Assembly (NCBI RefSeq): GCF_900129345.1
Contig: NZ_FQVK01000008.1
Location: 62,001 to 126,000 of the forward strand
Reading direction: 5' to 3'
From: Ruegeria intermedia
Lineage (GTDB): Bacteria; Pseudomonadota; Alphaproteobacteria; Rhodobacterales; Rhodobacteraceae
Length of the DNA: 64,000 nt
In this document: positions 35,885 to 46,010 of the stretch, piece by piece
Layout of the letters: the number at the start of each line of letters is the position of its first letter
Position numbering within the stretch: the first letter of the stretch is position 1
Made by a program: the position numbers and the translations under genes
Notes under the pieces: model-generated
Seen by the model: only the letters and a program-made list of their open reading frames with translations
Databases searched by the model: none
What the model was told of the DNA's origin: nothing

Positions 35885-35917
35885 GGCCGCCAACCGCTGT
35901 TGCAGGAGAATCCCCCG

Positions 35918-37315
35918 ATGCCGACCATCACCAACCACATGCCGACCGCCGAATTGCAGGCGCTGGATGCGGCGCATCACCTTCATCCGTTTTCGGCCAA
36001 CACTGCCCTGGGCAAGGAAGGCGCCCGCGTCATCACGCGGGCCAAGGGCGTCTATCTGACCGACAGCGAGGGCGAAGAGATCCTGGACGCCATGGCCGGT
36101 CTGTGGTGCGTGAACATCGGCTATGGCCGCGACGAACTGGCCGAAGTGGCGGCGCGCCAGATGCGCGAACTGCCCTACTACAACACCTTCTTTAAAACGA
36201 CCCATGTCCCGGCCATCGCGCTGGCGGCCAAGCTGGCCGAGCTGGCGCCGGGTGACCTGAACCATGTCTTCTTCGCCGCCGGCGGGTCCGAGGCCAATGA
36301 CACCAACATCCGTCTGGTCCGCACCTACTGGGCGGAAAAGGGCCATCCGAACAAGAACATCATCATCAGCCGACACAACGCCTATCACGGGTCGACCGTC
36401 GGGTCGGCCTCGCTGGGCGGCATGGCCGGCATGCACGCGCAGGGTGGCATCCCGATCCCGAACATCCACCACATCAACCAGCCCAACTGGTGGGCCGAGG
36501 GCGGCGACATGACGCCCGAAGAGTTCGGCCTGGCCCGCGCGCGCGAGCTGGAAGAGGCGATCCTGGAACTGGGCGAAGACCGCGTCGCCGCCTTCATCGC
36601 CGAGCCGGTCCAGGGCGCGGGCGGCGTGATCGTCGCGCCCGACATCTACTGGCCGGAAATCCAGCGCATCTGCGACAAGTACGACATCCTGCTGATCGCC
36701 GACGAGGTGATCTGCGGGTTCGGCCGCACCGGCAACTGGTTCGGCTCGCAGACCATGAACATCCGACCGCACATCATGACCATCGCCAAGGGGCTCAGCT
36801 CGGGCTATGCGCCCATCGGTGGCTCGATCGTCAATGACGAGATCGCCGAGGTGATCGGCGGGACCGAGTTCAACCACGGCTATACCTATTCGGGCCACCC
36901 CGTCGCGGCGGCCGTTGCGCTGGAAAACCTGCGCATCATGGAAGAAGAGAAGATCGTCGAGCATGTGCGCGATGTCGCGGCCCCCTATCTGAAACAGAAA
37001 TGGGAGGCGCTGGTCGAGCACCCGCTGGTCGGCGAAGCCAAGATCGTGGGCATGATGGCCTCGATCGCGCTGACGCCGGACAAGGCCAGCCGGGCCAAGT
37101 TCGCCTCCGATCCGGGTACGGTCGGGTACATCTGCCGCGATCGCTGCTTTGCCAACAACCTGATCATGCGCCATGTGGGCGACCGGATGATCATCTCGCC
37201 GCCGCTGATCCTGACCCCGGCCGATATCGACGAGATGTTCGTGCGTATCTACAAGTCGCTGGACGAGGCGCAGGCCGAGATCATCGCCCAGGGCCTGATG
37301 AAAGCGGCCTCCTGA
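35918..37315 (+). CDS. spuC: Class III aminotransferase, putrescine/polyamine-pyruvate type (SpuC-like)
   Basis: 465 residues, fold type I PLP enzyme. The cofactor Asp is in LLIADEVICGFGRTGNWFG (about 252-270) and the Schiff-base Lys in TIAKGLSSGYAPIGG (about 290-304). The N-terminus HHLHPFSANTALGKEG is typical of the omega-aminotransferase subgroup that includes SpuC. It would convert putrescine or a related omega-amine to an aldehyde with pyruvate. Related enzymes act on beta-alanine or taurine, so the substrate rests on neighbours. ATG 35918 follows GGAGAA. A terminator follows. Confidence 0.85.
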   Translation: MPTITNHMPTAELQALDAAHHLHPFSANTALGKEGARVITRAKGVYLTDSEGEEILDAMAGLWCVNIGYGRDELAEVAARQMRELPYYNTFFKTTHVPAIALAAKLAELAPGDLNHVFFAAGGSEANDTNIRLVRTYWAEKGHPNKNIIISRHNAYHGSTVGSASLGGMAGMHAQGGIPIPNIHHINQPNWWAEGGDMTPEEFGLARARELEEAILELGEDRVAAFIAEPVQGAGGVIVAPDIYWPEIQRICDKYDILLIADEVICGFGRTGNWFGSQTMNIRPHIMTIAKGLSSGYAPIGGSIVNDEIAEVIGGTEFNHGYTYSGHPVAAAVALENLRIMEEEKIVEHVRDVAAPYLKQKWEALVEHPLVGEAKIVGMMASIALTPDKASRAKFASDPGTVGYICRDRCFANNLIMRHVGDRMIISPPLILTPADIDEMFVRIYKSLDEAQAEIIAQGLMKAAS

Positions 37316-37332
37316 TTTCAGGGAACCATCGC

Positions 37333-37363
37333 AAAGGGGCGGTCCGGCAGGGCCGCCCTTTTT
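37333..37363 (+). terminator. Rho-independent terminator of the aminotransferase gene
   Basis: AAAGGGGCGGTCC pairs with GGGCCGCCCTTT around a small GGCA loop and ends in TTTTT at 37359-37363. It can also work toward the convergent gene ending at 37367. Confidence 0.85.
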
Positions 37364-37366
37364 CGT

Positions 37367-38664
37367 TCAGCGCATCCGTTCCAGCAAGTGCACGGTGGCA
37401 TAGCCATCGGGCACCAGGCCGCGCGCCATCTGATAGGCCCGCAGCGCGTTGATGGTGTTCGGACCGATCCGCCCGTCGATGGCCTGCGTGTCGAACCCGG
37501 CCAGGGTCAGGCGCAGTTGCAGTTCCTTGCGTTCGGCAAAGCTCAGCACCCGGTCGCCGCGCGGCCAGTTGGCGCGGAACGGGCCGTGCCCGGCCAGCCG
37601 ATCCGACAGGTGGCCGATGCCGATGACATAGGCATCGGCACCGTTGTACCGCTCGATCACGCTGAAATTGTCAAAGATCATCAGGGCCACGCCACCGCTG
37701 CCCGCCGGCAGCAGGATCGAGGCGGGTCCGTGATCGGCAACCGCCCGCCCATCCGCCGCCCGAACCCCCAGCGCCGCCCAGCCCGAGGGCAACCGGGTGA
37801 TGTCGCGGCTGGCCTGGGCATAGTCGAACCCCGCCGGCAGGCGTACCTCGACACCCCAGGGCTGGCCTTTGGTCCAGCCGAAGCGCGCAAGATAGGCCGC
37901 GGTCGAGGCCAGCGCATCGGTGGGATCGTCCGACCAGATGTCGCGCCGGCCGTCACCGTCGAAATCCACCGCATGCTCCAGATACGATGTCGGCATGAAC
38001 TGCGTGTGCCCCATGGCCCCGGCCCAACTGCCGGTCATTGCCTCGGGGGCCACGTCGCCCGCCTGCAGGATTCGCAGCGCGGCCAGCAGCTGGGTTTCAA
38101 AGAACTCCGCCCGCCGCCCGTCAAAAGCCAAGGTCGCCAGAGACCGGATCGTGGGCGAACGCCCCGAAAGCTGCCGAAGGACGTCTCAAGCCCCCAGACC
38201 GCCACGACGACCTCTTTCTCGACCCCGTATCGCGCCTCGATCCGGTCGAGAACCCGGCGATGCCGTTCCAGCGCCTTGCGCCCGTTGGCGATGCGCTGGT
38301 CCGAGACGGCCGTGTCCAGATACTCCCAGATCGGCTTGGAAAATTCGGCCTGGTTGCGGTCACGTCTGATGATGTCGGGGTCCTGCGACACGCCGTTCAG
38401 GGCGCGGCTCAGCGTGGCCTGGCTGATCCCCTGCGCCAAGGCCCGGCGTTGGAACGCGCCAAGCCAGACCTCGAACCGGGGATTTACCGCCGCCACGCGA
38501 TGCGCGCCGTGCGCCGGCCTCGGCACCGGCCTGAGCGACGCGGTCAGATCGGCCGAGGCCAGTTGAACCCCGGCGTCTGCTGGCCGAAGGGAAGGGTTGG
38601 CCGTCTCCGCCTGCAAGCTGGATGCCCAAACTGCGGCGGCCAAAAAGCCACACACATATTTCAT
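37367..38664 (-). pseudogene. Frameshifted membrane-type lytic murein transglycosylase (MltB family)
   Basis: Two frames together make one MltB-family protein of about 432 residues. The upstream frame (from ATG 38664) has a signal peptide (MKYVCGFLAAAVWASSLQA) and runs through VWGLETSFGSFRG, with the catalytic Glu, then goes out of frame at about 38161-38166. The downstream frame resumes RSPTIRSLATLAFDGRRAEFF and continues through QFMPTSYLEHAVDFDGDGRRDIW to a peptidoglycan-binding domain near the end (LRLTLAGFDTQAIDGRIGPN). One missing base in a GGGG/C tract accounts for it; a sequencing error is as likely as a real mutation. Confidence 0.85.
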
Positions 38665-38753
38665 GATTCAGGTTTTCCTGATGACTGCTCGCGCTCAGGG
38701 TAACCCGAAACCGGAATTTCACAAAGCGTTCCGTTGCAAGGCCCCGCGCACCG

Positions 38754-41018
38754 TCACCGCTGACGGCGCTTGCGCTCGACCTTGCGCTTGATCTTGTCCT
38801 TATTGCGCTTGGTGCTGACCGCCTTGCGCCGCGAGGGACGGCCCGGCTTTCCACGGCCGCCCCCGCGCGGCATTGGCTGATCGTCGATGGACAGCAGTTC
38901 CAGCTCCAGCCCGCCGGTTACCGGCGTGGCCTCGGTCAGGCGCACGGTCACACGCTGGCCGATGGCGATGGTCAGGCCGGTATCGGCCCCCATCAGGGTG
39001 CCGGCCTCGGCGTCGAAATGGAAGAACTCGCGCCCCAGCGACCGCACCGGCACCAGCCCGTCGGCCCCGGTTTCGTCCAGTTTGACGAAGGCTCCGAACC
39101 GGGCGATGCCGCTGATGCGGCCGGTGAACTCGTTGCCAACGCGCTCGCTCAGATAGGCCGCCAGATAGCGGTCGGTCGTGTCGCGCTCGGCCATCATCGA
39201 GCGGCGCTCGGTGTCCGAGATGTGGGTGGCAATCTCCTCCAGCCGCTCGATCTCGTCGGCGGTCAGACCGTCCTTGCCCCAGCCGTGGGCCGAGATCAGC
39301 GCCCGGTGCACGATCAGGTCGGCATAGCGGCGGATGGGCGAGGTGAAATGCGCGTAGTTGCGCAGCGCCAGCCCGAAATGGCCAAAGTTTTCAGGGCTGT
39401 AATAAGCCTGCGCCATCGACCGCAAGGTGCTGAGATTGATCAGCTCGGCATCTTCGGTGCCGGCGGCGGCATTCAGCAGCGCGTTCAGGTGACGGGTCTG
39501 CAGCACCTGCCCCTTGGCCAGGTTCAGCCCGGCGGCCTGCGCCGTCTCGCGCAGGCTTTCCAGCTTTTCGGGAGCGGGTTCCTCGTGCACCCGGAACAGA
39601 AGCGGGCTGCGCTTGGCGATCAGCGTCTCGGCGGCGGCCACGTTGGCCAGGATCATGAACTCCTCGATCAGCCGGTGCGCATCCAGCCGCTCGCGGAAGG
39701 CCACGCTTTCGACCTCGCCCTTGTCGTTCAGCACGATCTTGCGTTCCGGCAGGTCCAGATCCAGCGGCTGGCGTTCGTTGCGGGCCGTCTTCAGCGCGCT
39801 ATAGGCGGCATAGAGCGGTTTCAGGACGCTCTCCAGCAGCGGCCCGGTTCGGTCATTGGGGGTGCCGTCGATGGCCGCCTGCACCTCGGCATAATGCAGA
39901 GACGCGGCCGAGCGCATCAGCCCCCGCACAAAGCGGTGGTCGATCTTGTTGCCGTTTGCATCGATCCGCATCCGCACCGCGATACAGGCGCGCGGCACGC
40001 CTTCGTGCAGCGAACACAGATCGCCCGACAGGCGGTCAGGCAGCATCGGCACGACGCGGTCGGGGAAATAGGTCGAGTTGCCTCGCTTGCGCGCCTCGCG
40101 GTCCAGCGCACTGCCGGGGCGCACATAGGCGGCCACATCGGCAATGGCGACCCAGATTACGTGACCGCCCGGGTTTTTCGGATCATCATCGGCATGGGCA
40201 TAACAGGCGTCGTCATGGTCGCGCGCGTCTGATGGGTCGATTGTCAGCAGAGGGATGTCCCGCAGATCCTCGCGCCCTTTCAGCCCGACGGGCTTGGCCC
40301 GGTCGGCCTCGGCGATCACGTCATCGGGAAAATCGTCCGGGATGCCGTGCTGGTGGATCGCGATCAGCGACACCGCCTTGGGCGCGGACGGATCGCCCAG
40401 CCGTTCCACGATGCGCGCACGCGGCAGCCCCATACGATTTTTCGGCCCCGCCTGCTCGGCCTCGACCAGTTCGCCATCCTTGGCGCCCAGCGCCGCGCCT
40501 TCGGCCACCAGCCATTCGGTCGATCCGGCCTTGTCGATGGGCACGATGCGCCCGCCCTCGGCGCCCTTGCGGAAAATCCCCACGACCCGGCGCGGATTGG
40601 CGCCGATGCGGCGGATCAGGCGGGCCTCGTAATTGTGGTCTTCTTCATGCACCTGGGTCAGCCGGGCCAGGATGCGGTCACCCTCGCCCAGCGCCGGATC
40701 GCTGGCGCGCGGAATGATCAGCACGATCGGCTCGATCCCTTCGCCATGCCATTCCAGCGGCCGTGCGAACAGGTCGCCATCGGCGTTCGGCGCCTTGACC
40801 TGCAGCACGCTGACCGGCGGCAGGCGGTCCGGGTCGCGATAGCTGCGCTTGCGCTTTTCCAGATGGCCCTCGGCCTCAAGCTCTTTGAGGATCCGTTTCA
40901 GGTCGATCCGGTCCGCGCCCTTGATGCCAAAGGCCTTGGCAATGTCGCGTTTCGAGGTGAGCGTGGGGTTCGCCGAGATCCAGTCGAGGATCTCCTGCTT
41001 GGTCGGTATGCGTTTCAT
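38754..41018 (-). CDS. rnr: Ribonuclease R
   Basis: A 754-residue 3'-5' exoribonuclease that degrades structured RNA. Order of domains: N-terminal helix-turn-helix (LTSKRDIAKAFGIKGADRID), cold-shock domains, the RNB catalytic domain with IDPSDARDHDDAC (about 265-277, the Asp cluster for Mg) and IRRYADLIVHRAL, an S1 domain near 640-715 (GNEFTGRISGIARFGAFVKL), and a Lys/Arg-rich tail (KRNKDKIKRKVERKRRQR), typical of RNase R. ATG 41018. It stands alone, 89 bases from the transglycosylase start. Confidence 0.95.
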   Translation of the reverse strand: MKRIPTKQEILDWISANPTLTSKRDIAKAFGIKGADRIDLKRILKELEAEGHLEKRKRSYRDPDRLPPVSVLQVKAPNADGDLFARPLEWHGEGIEPIVLIIPRASDPALGEGDRILARLTQVHEEDHNYEARLIRRIGANPRRVVGIFRKGAEGGRIVPIDKAGSTEWLVAEGAALGAKDGELVEAEQAGPKNRMGLPRARIVERLGDPSAPKAVSLIAIHQHGIPDDFPDDVIAEADRAKPVGLKGREDLRDIPLLTIDPSDARDHDDACYAHADDDPKNPGGHVIWVAIADVAAYVRPGSALDREARKRGNSTYFPDRVVPMLPDRLSGDLCSLHEGVPRACIAVRMRIDANGNKIDHRFVRGLMRSAASLHYAEVQAAIDGTPNDRTGPLLESVLKPLYAAYSALKTARNERQPLDLDLPERKIVLNDKGEVESVAFRERLDAHRLIEEFMILANVAAAETLIAKRSPLLFRVHEEPAPEKLESLRETAQAAGLNLAKGQVLQTRHLNALLNAAAGTEDAELINLSTLRSMAQAYYSPENFGHFGLALRNYAHFTSPIRRYADLIVHRALISAHGWGKDGLTADEIERLEEIATHISDTERRSMMAERDTTDRYLAAYLSERVGNEFTGRISGIARFGAFVKLDETGADGLVPVRSLGREFFHFDAEAGTLMGADTGLTIAIGQRVTVRLTEATPVTGGLELELLSIDDQPMPRGGGRGKPGRPSRRKAVSTKRNKDKIKRKVERKRRQR

Positions 41019-41083
41019 GTTTTCCGCCTAGCACGCCGATACGACCGCGTCATGACCAAAAAGCGGCCGGGCGCATCAATCGC

Positions 41084-42223
41084 TCAGGCGAAATAATCGG
41101 CCAGGATCCGGGCATAGATCGCCTTGAGCTGGCGGATCTGCTCGACCGGGGCGGATTCGTCCACCTGATGCATGGTGCGCCCGACCAGGCCGAACTCGAC
41201 CACCGGGCAGTGGTCCTTGATGAACCGCGCGTCCGAAGTGCCCCCGGTGGTCGACAGCTCGGGCCGACGGCCGGTCTCGGCCTCGACGGCCCGGGCCACC
41301 AGATCCGACAGCGGCCCCGGCGGGGTCAGAAAGCTTTCGCCCGAGACCTTGATCCGCGTGTCGATCTGCACGCCGAACTCGGCCGTCACGTCAGCTGCCT
41401 GCGCCCTCAACCAGTCGCTGAGGCTGGCGCCGGTATGCAGTTCGTTGAACCGGATGTTCACCGCCCCACGGCACTGGGCGGGAATGACGTTGGTGGCCGC
41501 GTTGCCGGTGTCCATCGTGACCACGGCCAAGGTCGAGGCGTCGAAATGGTCCGTCCCCCGATCCAGCTCGTGACTGGCCAGCCGATCCATCAGCCGCGCC
41601 AGCGCGGGCAGCGGGTTTCTGGCGCGATGCGGATAGGCCGAATGGCCCTGCACGCCCGTCACCTCGAACCACGCGGTCATCGACCCGCGGCGGCCGATCT
41701 TCATCATCTCGCCCATCTCGTTGGGGCAGGTCGGCTCGCCCACCAGACAGACCGACATCCGCTCGTCCTGTGCCTGCATGTAGTCCAGCAGCGCGGTGGT
41801 GCCGTCCACCGCGTCGCCCTCCTCGTCCCCCGTGATGGTCAGGACGATCGCCCCGTCGGGCGGGGTGTCGCGCACGAAATCCACCGCGGCCGCGACAAAG
41901 GCCGCCACCCCCGATTTCATGTCGGTGGCGCCCCTGCCGTACAGAATGCCATCATGGATTTCCGCGCCGAACGGCGGGCGGGTCCATGCGGCCTCGTCGC
42001 CCACCGGCACCACGTCGGTATGCCCGTTGAACCCAAAACTGCGCGCATGCCCCTTGTCGCCCCACCGGGCGAACAGGTTGCAGACGCCGCCGCGATCGAC
42101 CCGCGTGCAGGTGAAACCGGCCCGCGACAGGATATCTTCCAGCAGAACCAGCGCCCCGCCTTCCTCGGGTGTGACCGAAGGGCAACGGATCAGGTCTGCG
42201 GTCAACTGGACAGGGTCGGTCAT
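41084..42223 (-). CDS. dapE: Succinyl-diaminopimelate desuccinylase (DapE)
   Basis: 379 residues, M20 di-zinc amidohydrolase in the succinylase branch of lysine and diaminopimelate synthesis. Metal and catalytic motifs: [13 protein letters not shown] (about 63-75), [26 protein letters not shown] with the Glu-Glu pair, and the C-terminal [12 protein letters not shown] and [14 protein letters not shown], both typical of DapE. The lid domain (about 180-290) is present. ATG 42223 was chosen over an in-frame ATG eight codons upstream. Its pathway partner dapD is 2.2 kb away on the same strand. Confidence 0.95.
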   Translation of the reverse strand: MTDPVQLTADLIRCPSVTPEEGGALVLLEDILSRAGFTCTRVDRGGVCNLFARWGDKGHARSFGFNGHTDVVPVGDEAAWTRPPFGAEIHDGILYGRGATDMKSGVAAFVAAAVDFVRDTPPDGAIVLTITGDEEGDAVDGTTALLDYMQAQDERMSVCLVGEPTCPNEMGEMMKIGRRGSMTAWFEVTGVQGHSAYPHRARNPLPALARLMDRLASHELDRGTDHFDASTLAVVTMDTGNAATNVIPAQCRGAVNIRFNELHTGASLSDWLRAQAADVTAEFGVQIDTRIKVSGESFLTPPGPLSDLVARAVEAETGRRPELSTTGGTSDARFIKDHCPVVEFGLVGRTMHQVDESAPVEQIRQLKAIYARILADYFA

Positions 42224-42422
42224 TCGGGGGCCTCGCGGTTTCGGCATGGGACGGGTTCCCGCACAGATTCAACGAATTGGCAGCGAAGCCAACCCCAATC
42301 AGCGATATTCGGGGCGCTCCCCCCGAGAAACGGCAACAGGAATTCCCGGCCGATGACCCTGCGACGGCCTTGCCGCAACAGGGCAAATTGCGCTAGAGGG
42401 CCGCGAAACAGGTGAACCACCC

Positions 42423-43481
42423 ATGACGCGCGCTCTTTTCGCATTAATCTGCCTGACCTTCGCGGTCATTGCACGAAACAGCCAGGCCGAAACGCTGACC
42501 GTCGCGACGGTGGACCGCCCCCCGTTCTCGTATGAAGCCGAGGGCGAGGATACCGGGTTTTCCATGGATCTGCTGGCCGCGCTGGCCGAGGAACTAGGCT
42601 GGGACTACTCGGTCGTCCGCATGGACACGTTCGGCGACATGCTGTCGGCGGTGGAAAACCGCGAGGCGGACATGGCCATCGCCAACATCTCGATCACCGC
42701 CGACCGCGAAGCCCGGATGGATTTCAGTCAGCCGATCTTCGAGGCCGGCCTGCAGATCATGGTGCCCTCGGATGCGACGCGCAGCCCGTCGCTGTTTCAG
42801 GCGCTGCTGTCGCGCGAACTGTTCATCGCCATCGGGCTGGCCTTTGCCATCCTGCTGGGTGGCGGCATGCTGATGTGGGGATTCGAACGCCGATCCCAAC
42901 CCTATTTCGACCGCAACCTGAACGAGGCCTGGTTCCCGTCCTTCTGGTGGGCACTGAACCTGGTGGTCAATGGCGGGTTCGAAGAGCGGATGCCCCGCAC
43001 CCCGTTCGGACGCATTCTGGGGGTGGTGCTGGTCGTATCCTCGCTGTTCATCGTGTCGGTGTTCACCGCGCGGATCACCTCGGTGATGACGGTGGACGCT
43101 ATCACCAGCAACATCAACTCGGTCAACGACCTGTACGGCAAAAAGGTCGGGACGATCTCGGGGTCGACCGCCGCCAGTTTCCTGAACCGGCGCGAGATCG
43201 AATTCGTCGGCTATGAGGACCTCGACGGCATGTTGGCCGCCTTCAAGGACGAGGGACTGGACGCCGTCGTGTTCGACGCGCCGATCCTGTCCTATTTCGC
43301 AGCCCACGAGGGGCGCAAGATCGCAACCATGACCGGCGGCGTCTTCCTGCGCGAGAACTACGGCATCCTGTTCCCGACCGGGTCACCCCTGGACGAAGAC
43401 GTCAACCGGGTGCTGCTGAGGTTGCGCGAGAACGGCACCTATGACCAGATCTATCGCAAGTGGTTCGGCACGCGCCACTAG
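42423..43481 (+). CDS. Ionotropic-glutamate-receptor-like channel / periplasmic ligand-binding protein
   Basis: 352 residues arranged as in prokaryotic GluR0. Signal peptide 1-22; first half of a type II solute-binding lobe (LTVATVDRPPFSYEAEGE to about 118, with DMAIANISITADREARMDFS); then a membrane helix (about 132-152), a re-entrant pore-like loop (170-192), a second helix (196-216); then the rest of the binding lobe (KVGTISGSTAASFL to VLLRLRENGTYDQIYRKW). The pore loop reads FWWALNLVVNGGFEERMP and lacks the TVGYG potassium filter of GluR0. Ligand unknown, probably an amino acid. It stands alone. Confidence 0.85.
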   Translation: MTRALFALICLTFAVIARNSQAETLTVATVDRPPFSYEAEGEDTGFSMDLLAALAEELGWDYSVVRMDTFGDMLSAVENREADMAIANISITADREARMDFSQPIFEAGLQIMVPSDATRSPSLFQALLSRELFIAIGLAFAILLGGGMLMWGFERRSQPYFDRNLNEAWFPSFWWALNLVVNGGFEERMPRTPFGRILGVVLVVSSLFIVSVFTARITSVMTVDAITSNINSVNDLYGKKVGTISGSTAASFLNRREIEFVGYEDLDGMLAAFKDEGLDAVVFDAPILSYFAAHEGRKIATMTGGVFLRENYGILFPTGSPLDEDVNRVLLRLRENGTYDQIYRKWFGTRH

Positions 43482-43825
43482 CTGCCTTCGGGCTTGTCTC
43501 CGAAAAACGGTGTCATCTGCGCCACGATCACCGCGTTTTCATCCAGCGCCCTTTGCATCAGCGCGCGTTCGTCCGGGTCGATCTCGTGTCCCTGCGCCTC
43601 GCGTTCTTCCAGGGTGCCATAGCCGGTCACGTCCAGCGGGGCCGTATCGGCCTGCTTGAGAATGGCCACGGTTTCGCGCACGGCCTCGGCCTCGTCCACG
43701 CCGCTGGCATAGCACATCAGCGCCGCGCCGGTGGCGCCGTCGGGCAGGCCGTCGCCATCCTTGCGGCCAATCTGGACCAACAGAGTATAGACCTGCTGGC
43801 GCGAGGGTTTCTTTTGCTTTTCCAT
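43478..43825 (-). CDS. Small conserved-looking cytoplasmic protein of unknown function
   Basis: 115 residues, acidic and helical, beginning MEKQKKPSRQQVYTLLVQIG and including GATGAALMCYASGVDEAEAV. No signal peptide, membrane helix or motif I recognise. ATG 43825 was preferred because the in-frame sequence upstream is not protein-like and overlaps the probable promoter of the next gene. Its stop overlaps the channel gene's end by four bases in convergent orientation. Confidence 0.65.
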   Translation of the reverse strand: MEKQKKPSRQQVYTLLVQIGRKDGDGLPDGATGAALMCYASGVDEAEAVRETVAILKQADTAPLDVTGYGTLEEREAQGHEIDPDERALMQRALDENAVIVAQMTPFFGDKPEGS

Positions 43826-43962
43826 GCCGTGGGCCTTAGCCGGGGGCCGGTCGATGGTCAAGCATGGCAGCTGGACGCGGTTCCCGGATGCCGTGTCGTT
43901 TTTTGACGCGCTCAGGCCCACCGTCCGGTCAGACTGGTCCCGAAAAAACGACGGAGGACATC

Positions 43963-44394
43963 ATGACCAAACGCGGCCGCTGCCTGTGCGGTGAAACCCG
44001 CTGGGAGTTTGAGGGCGCCGAGAGCTGGGGCTGCTATTGCCATTGTGACGATTGCCGCCGCAACTGCGCCGCGCCCGTGGTCGCGTGGATGGGCGTACCC
44101 TTGCGCAATTTCCGTTGGACCGCCGCAACACCGCGTAGTTTCGCCAGTTCGAAAGGCGTCCGGCGTCATTTCTGCGCAACCTGTGGCTCTCCGATGGGGT
44201 TCGAGGCTGACCACTATGAGGGCGGGATGCATCTGTACGCGGCCTCGCTGGAAGACCCGTCAGACTTTGCGCCGACCTTTCACGTCAACTATCAAGGCAA
44301 GCTGCCCTGGCTGGATCTGCGCGATGACTTGCCGAAATACGACGGCACCCTGCTGCACGCGCCCGAGGATCTCGCCGACTACGAGGCAGGATAG
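43963..44394 (+). CDS. GFA-family (glutathione-dependent formaldehyde-activating fold) zinc protein
   Basis: 143 residues with the zinc-binding cysteines of the family: CLCG (7-10), CYCHCDDCRR (about 24-33) and FCATCGSPMGFE (about 70-81). GFA enzymes were named for S-hydroxymethylglutathione formation, but most members have no tested activity. ATG 43963 follows GGAGG by seven bases. It stands alone between two convergent or divergent neighbours. Confidence 0.88.
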   Translation: MTKRGRCLCGETRWEFEGAESWGCYCHCDDCRRNCAAPVVAWMGVPLRNFRWTAATPRSFASSKGVRRHFCATCGSPMGFEADHYEGGMHLYAASLEDPSDFAPTFHVNYQGKLPWLDLRDDLPKYDGTLLHAPEDLADYEAG

Positions 44395-44404
44395 GTCGAC
44401 CCTG

Positions 44405-44440
44405 CCAAAGAAAAGGCCGCGTATCAGAGCCGCGACCTTT
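44405..44440 (-). terminator. Rho-independent terminator of dapD
   Basis: On the minus strand AAAGGTCGCG pairs with CGCGGCCTTT (one G-U pair) around a 10-base loop, then TTTTCTTTGG. It lies 24 bases after the dapD stop. Confidence 0.8.
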
Positions 44441-44463
44441 GGGACGTTGCAACGCGATTGCGA

Positions 44464-45291
44464 TCAATCGCGCAGCAGCTCGTTGATCCCGGTTTTCGAG
44501 CGGGTCTTTTCATCGACCCGCTTCACGATCACCGCGCAGTACAGGTTGATCCCGTTCTTCGACGGCATCGAACCGGACACCACCACCGAATAGGGCGGCA
44601 CCTCGCCATAGAACACCTCGCCCGACTCGCGGTCGACGATCTTGGTGGACTGGCCGATATAGACGCCCATGCCCAGAACCGAGCCCTCGCGGATGATGCA
44701 GCCTTCGACCACCTCGGACCGCGCCCCGATAAAGCAGTTGTCCTCGATGATGGTCGGACCGGCCTGCATGGGTTCCAGCACGCCGCCGATGCCGACGCCG
44801 CCCGACAGGTGCACGTTCTTGCCGATCTGCGCGCAGGACCCGACCGTGGCCCAGGTATCGACCATCGTGCCTTCGTCCACATAAGCGCCGAGGTTCACGA
44901 AAGACGGCATCAGCACAACGCCCGGCGCGATATAGGCCGACTTGCGCACCACGCAGTTGGGCACCGCGCGGAAACCGGCCGCGCGCCACTGGTTTTCCCC
45001 CCAGCCGGCGAACTTGCTGTCGACCTTGTCCCACCAGCCGCCGCCCTGCGGGCCGCCGGACTGGATTTCCATGTCCTTGATGCGAAAGCCCAGCAGGACC
45101 GCCTTCTTGGCCCACTGGTTCACATGCCAGCTGCCATCGGCCTGCTTCTCGGCGACCCGCAGCGTGCCGCTGTCCAGCGCGTTCAGCGTGTCCTCGATCG
45201 CTTCGCGCTGTTCACCGGTGGTGGCGGGCGTGATCGTGTCGCGGGCCTCCCATGCGGCCTCGATGGCGGTTTCCAGTTGGGCGTTGGACAT
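44464..45291 (-). CDS. dapD: Tetrahydrodipicolinate N-succinyltransferase (DapD)
   Basis: 275 residues, trimeric left-handed beta-helix enzyme that succinylates tetrahydrodipicolinate in lysine/diaminopimelate synthesis. N-terminal helices (1-95) are followed by hexapeptide repeats ([53 protein letters not shown]) and the C-terminal [12 protein letters not shown]. Length is exactly as in the family. A 119-base gap upstream should hold its promoter; CATATA at about 45331-45336 on the minus strand could be a -10. Confidence 0.96.
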   Translation of the reverse strand: MSNAQLETAIEAAWEARDTITPATTGEQREAIEDTLNALDSGTLRVAEKQADGSWHVNQWAKKAVLLGFRIKDMEIQSGGPQGGGWWDKVDSKFAGWGENQWRAAGFRAVPNCVVRKSAYIAPGVVLMPSFVNLGAYVDEGTMVDTWATVGSCAQIGKNVHLSGGVGIGGVLEPMQAGPTIIEDNCFIGARSEVVEGCIIREGSVLGMGVYIGQSTKIVDRESGEVFYGEVPPYSVVVSGSMPSKNGINLYCAVIVKRVDEKTRSKTGINELLRD

Positions 45292-45410
45292 GGGGCTACT
45301 CCGTGCTGACTCTCGTTTGATTGGTGTTGCCTATATGAAAGCCGGGGCCAATGCGCAATGCGACGTTGGCGGGGCCATTTGCGGCCACCCGGTGCCAAAA
45401 CCCGTCGGTC

Positions 45411-46010
45411 TCAGCTGGCGCGGCGGATATGGCGGGTCAGGATTGCGGTGGCGGTGGCGGTATCGCGGCGCTTCATCGCCTGCACGATGGCGGCGTGGTC
45501 TGTGTCTTTTCGCTGGACCCAGCGGTGACGCCAATGGGCGAACAGATGGCGGGCGCTGGCGATGTGCAGATCGTCGATCGTATGCAGCAGGCGCGGCCGC
45601 GCGCAGGGTGTCAGAATCGCCCGGTGGAAGGCGCGGTTCCGGGTTTCCCATTCGGGCATGTCCTGCGCCTCGTCGCAGGCGATGCGGGCCTTGTCGGCCG
45701 CCCTCAGGTCGGCCGAGGTCAGGTTCTGGATCGCGTGTTGCAGAGCGAGGGACTCCAAGGCCACGCGCATTTCGATCACCTCGCGCACCTCGGCCGGGTC
45801 GAGCGCGGTGACGCGCATGCCGCGCCGTGGTTCGCTGTGGGCCAGACCATGCGCCTGAAGCCGCAACAGTGCCTCGCGCACCGGGACATGGCTGGTGTCG
45901 AAGGCCCGCGCGATGTGGTCCTGCCGCAGTTTCTCACCCGCGGGCAGCTCGCCCGTGATGATGCGCTGGCTGAGCCGGTCATAGATGGAATCTGCGATCG
46001 TGGCGGTCAT
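45411..46010 (-). CDS. GntR-family (FCD) transcriptional regulator
   Basis: 199 residues. N-terminal winged helix: IYDRLSQRIITGELPAGEKL, then DTSHVPVREALLRLQAHGLA and RRGMRV. The rest is an FCD domain, with metal-type residues in WETRNRAFHRAI and ASARHLFAHW. It probably controls the dehydratase-like gene upstream on the same strand. A perfect 10-bp inverted repeat overlaps its start codon, consistent with autoregulation. Confidence 0.88.
   Translation of the reverse strand: MTATIADSIYDRLSQRIITGELPAGEKLRQDHIARAFDTSHVPVREALLRLQAHGLAHSEPRRGMRVTALDPAEVREVIEMRVALESLALQHAIQNLTSADLRAADKARIACDEAQDMPEWETRNRAFHRAILTPCARPRLLHTIDDLHIASARHLFAHWRHRWVQRKDTDHAAIVQAMKRRDTATATAILTRHIRRAS

Noticed and set aside
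42224..42422. Possible small genes in the 199-base gap between dapE and the channel gene
   Set aside because: Short frames exist on both strands but none has a ribosome site with a plausible protein; probably promoter sequence for the two divergent genes.
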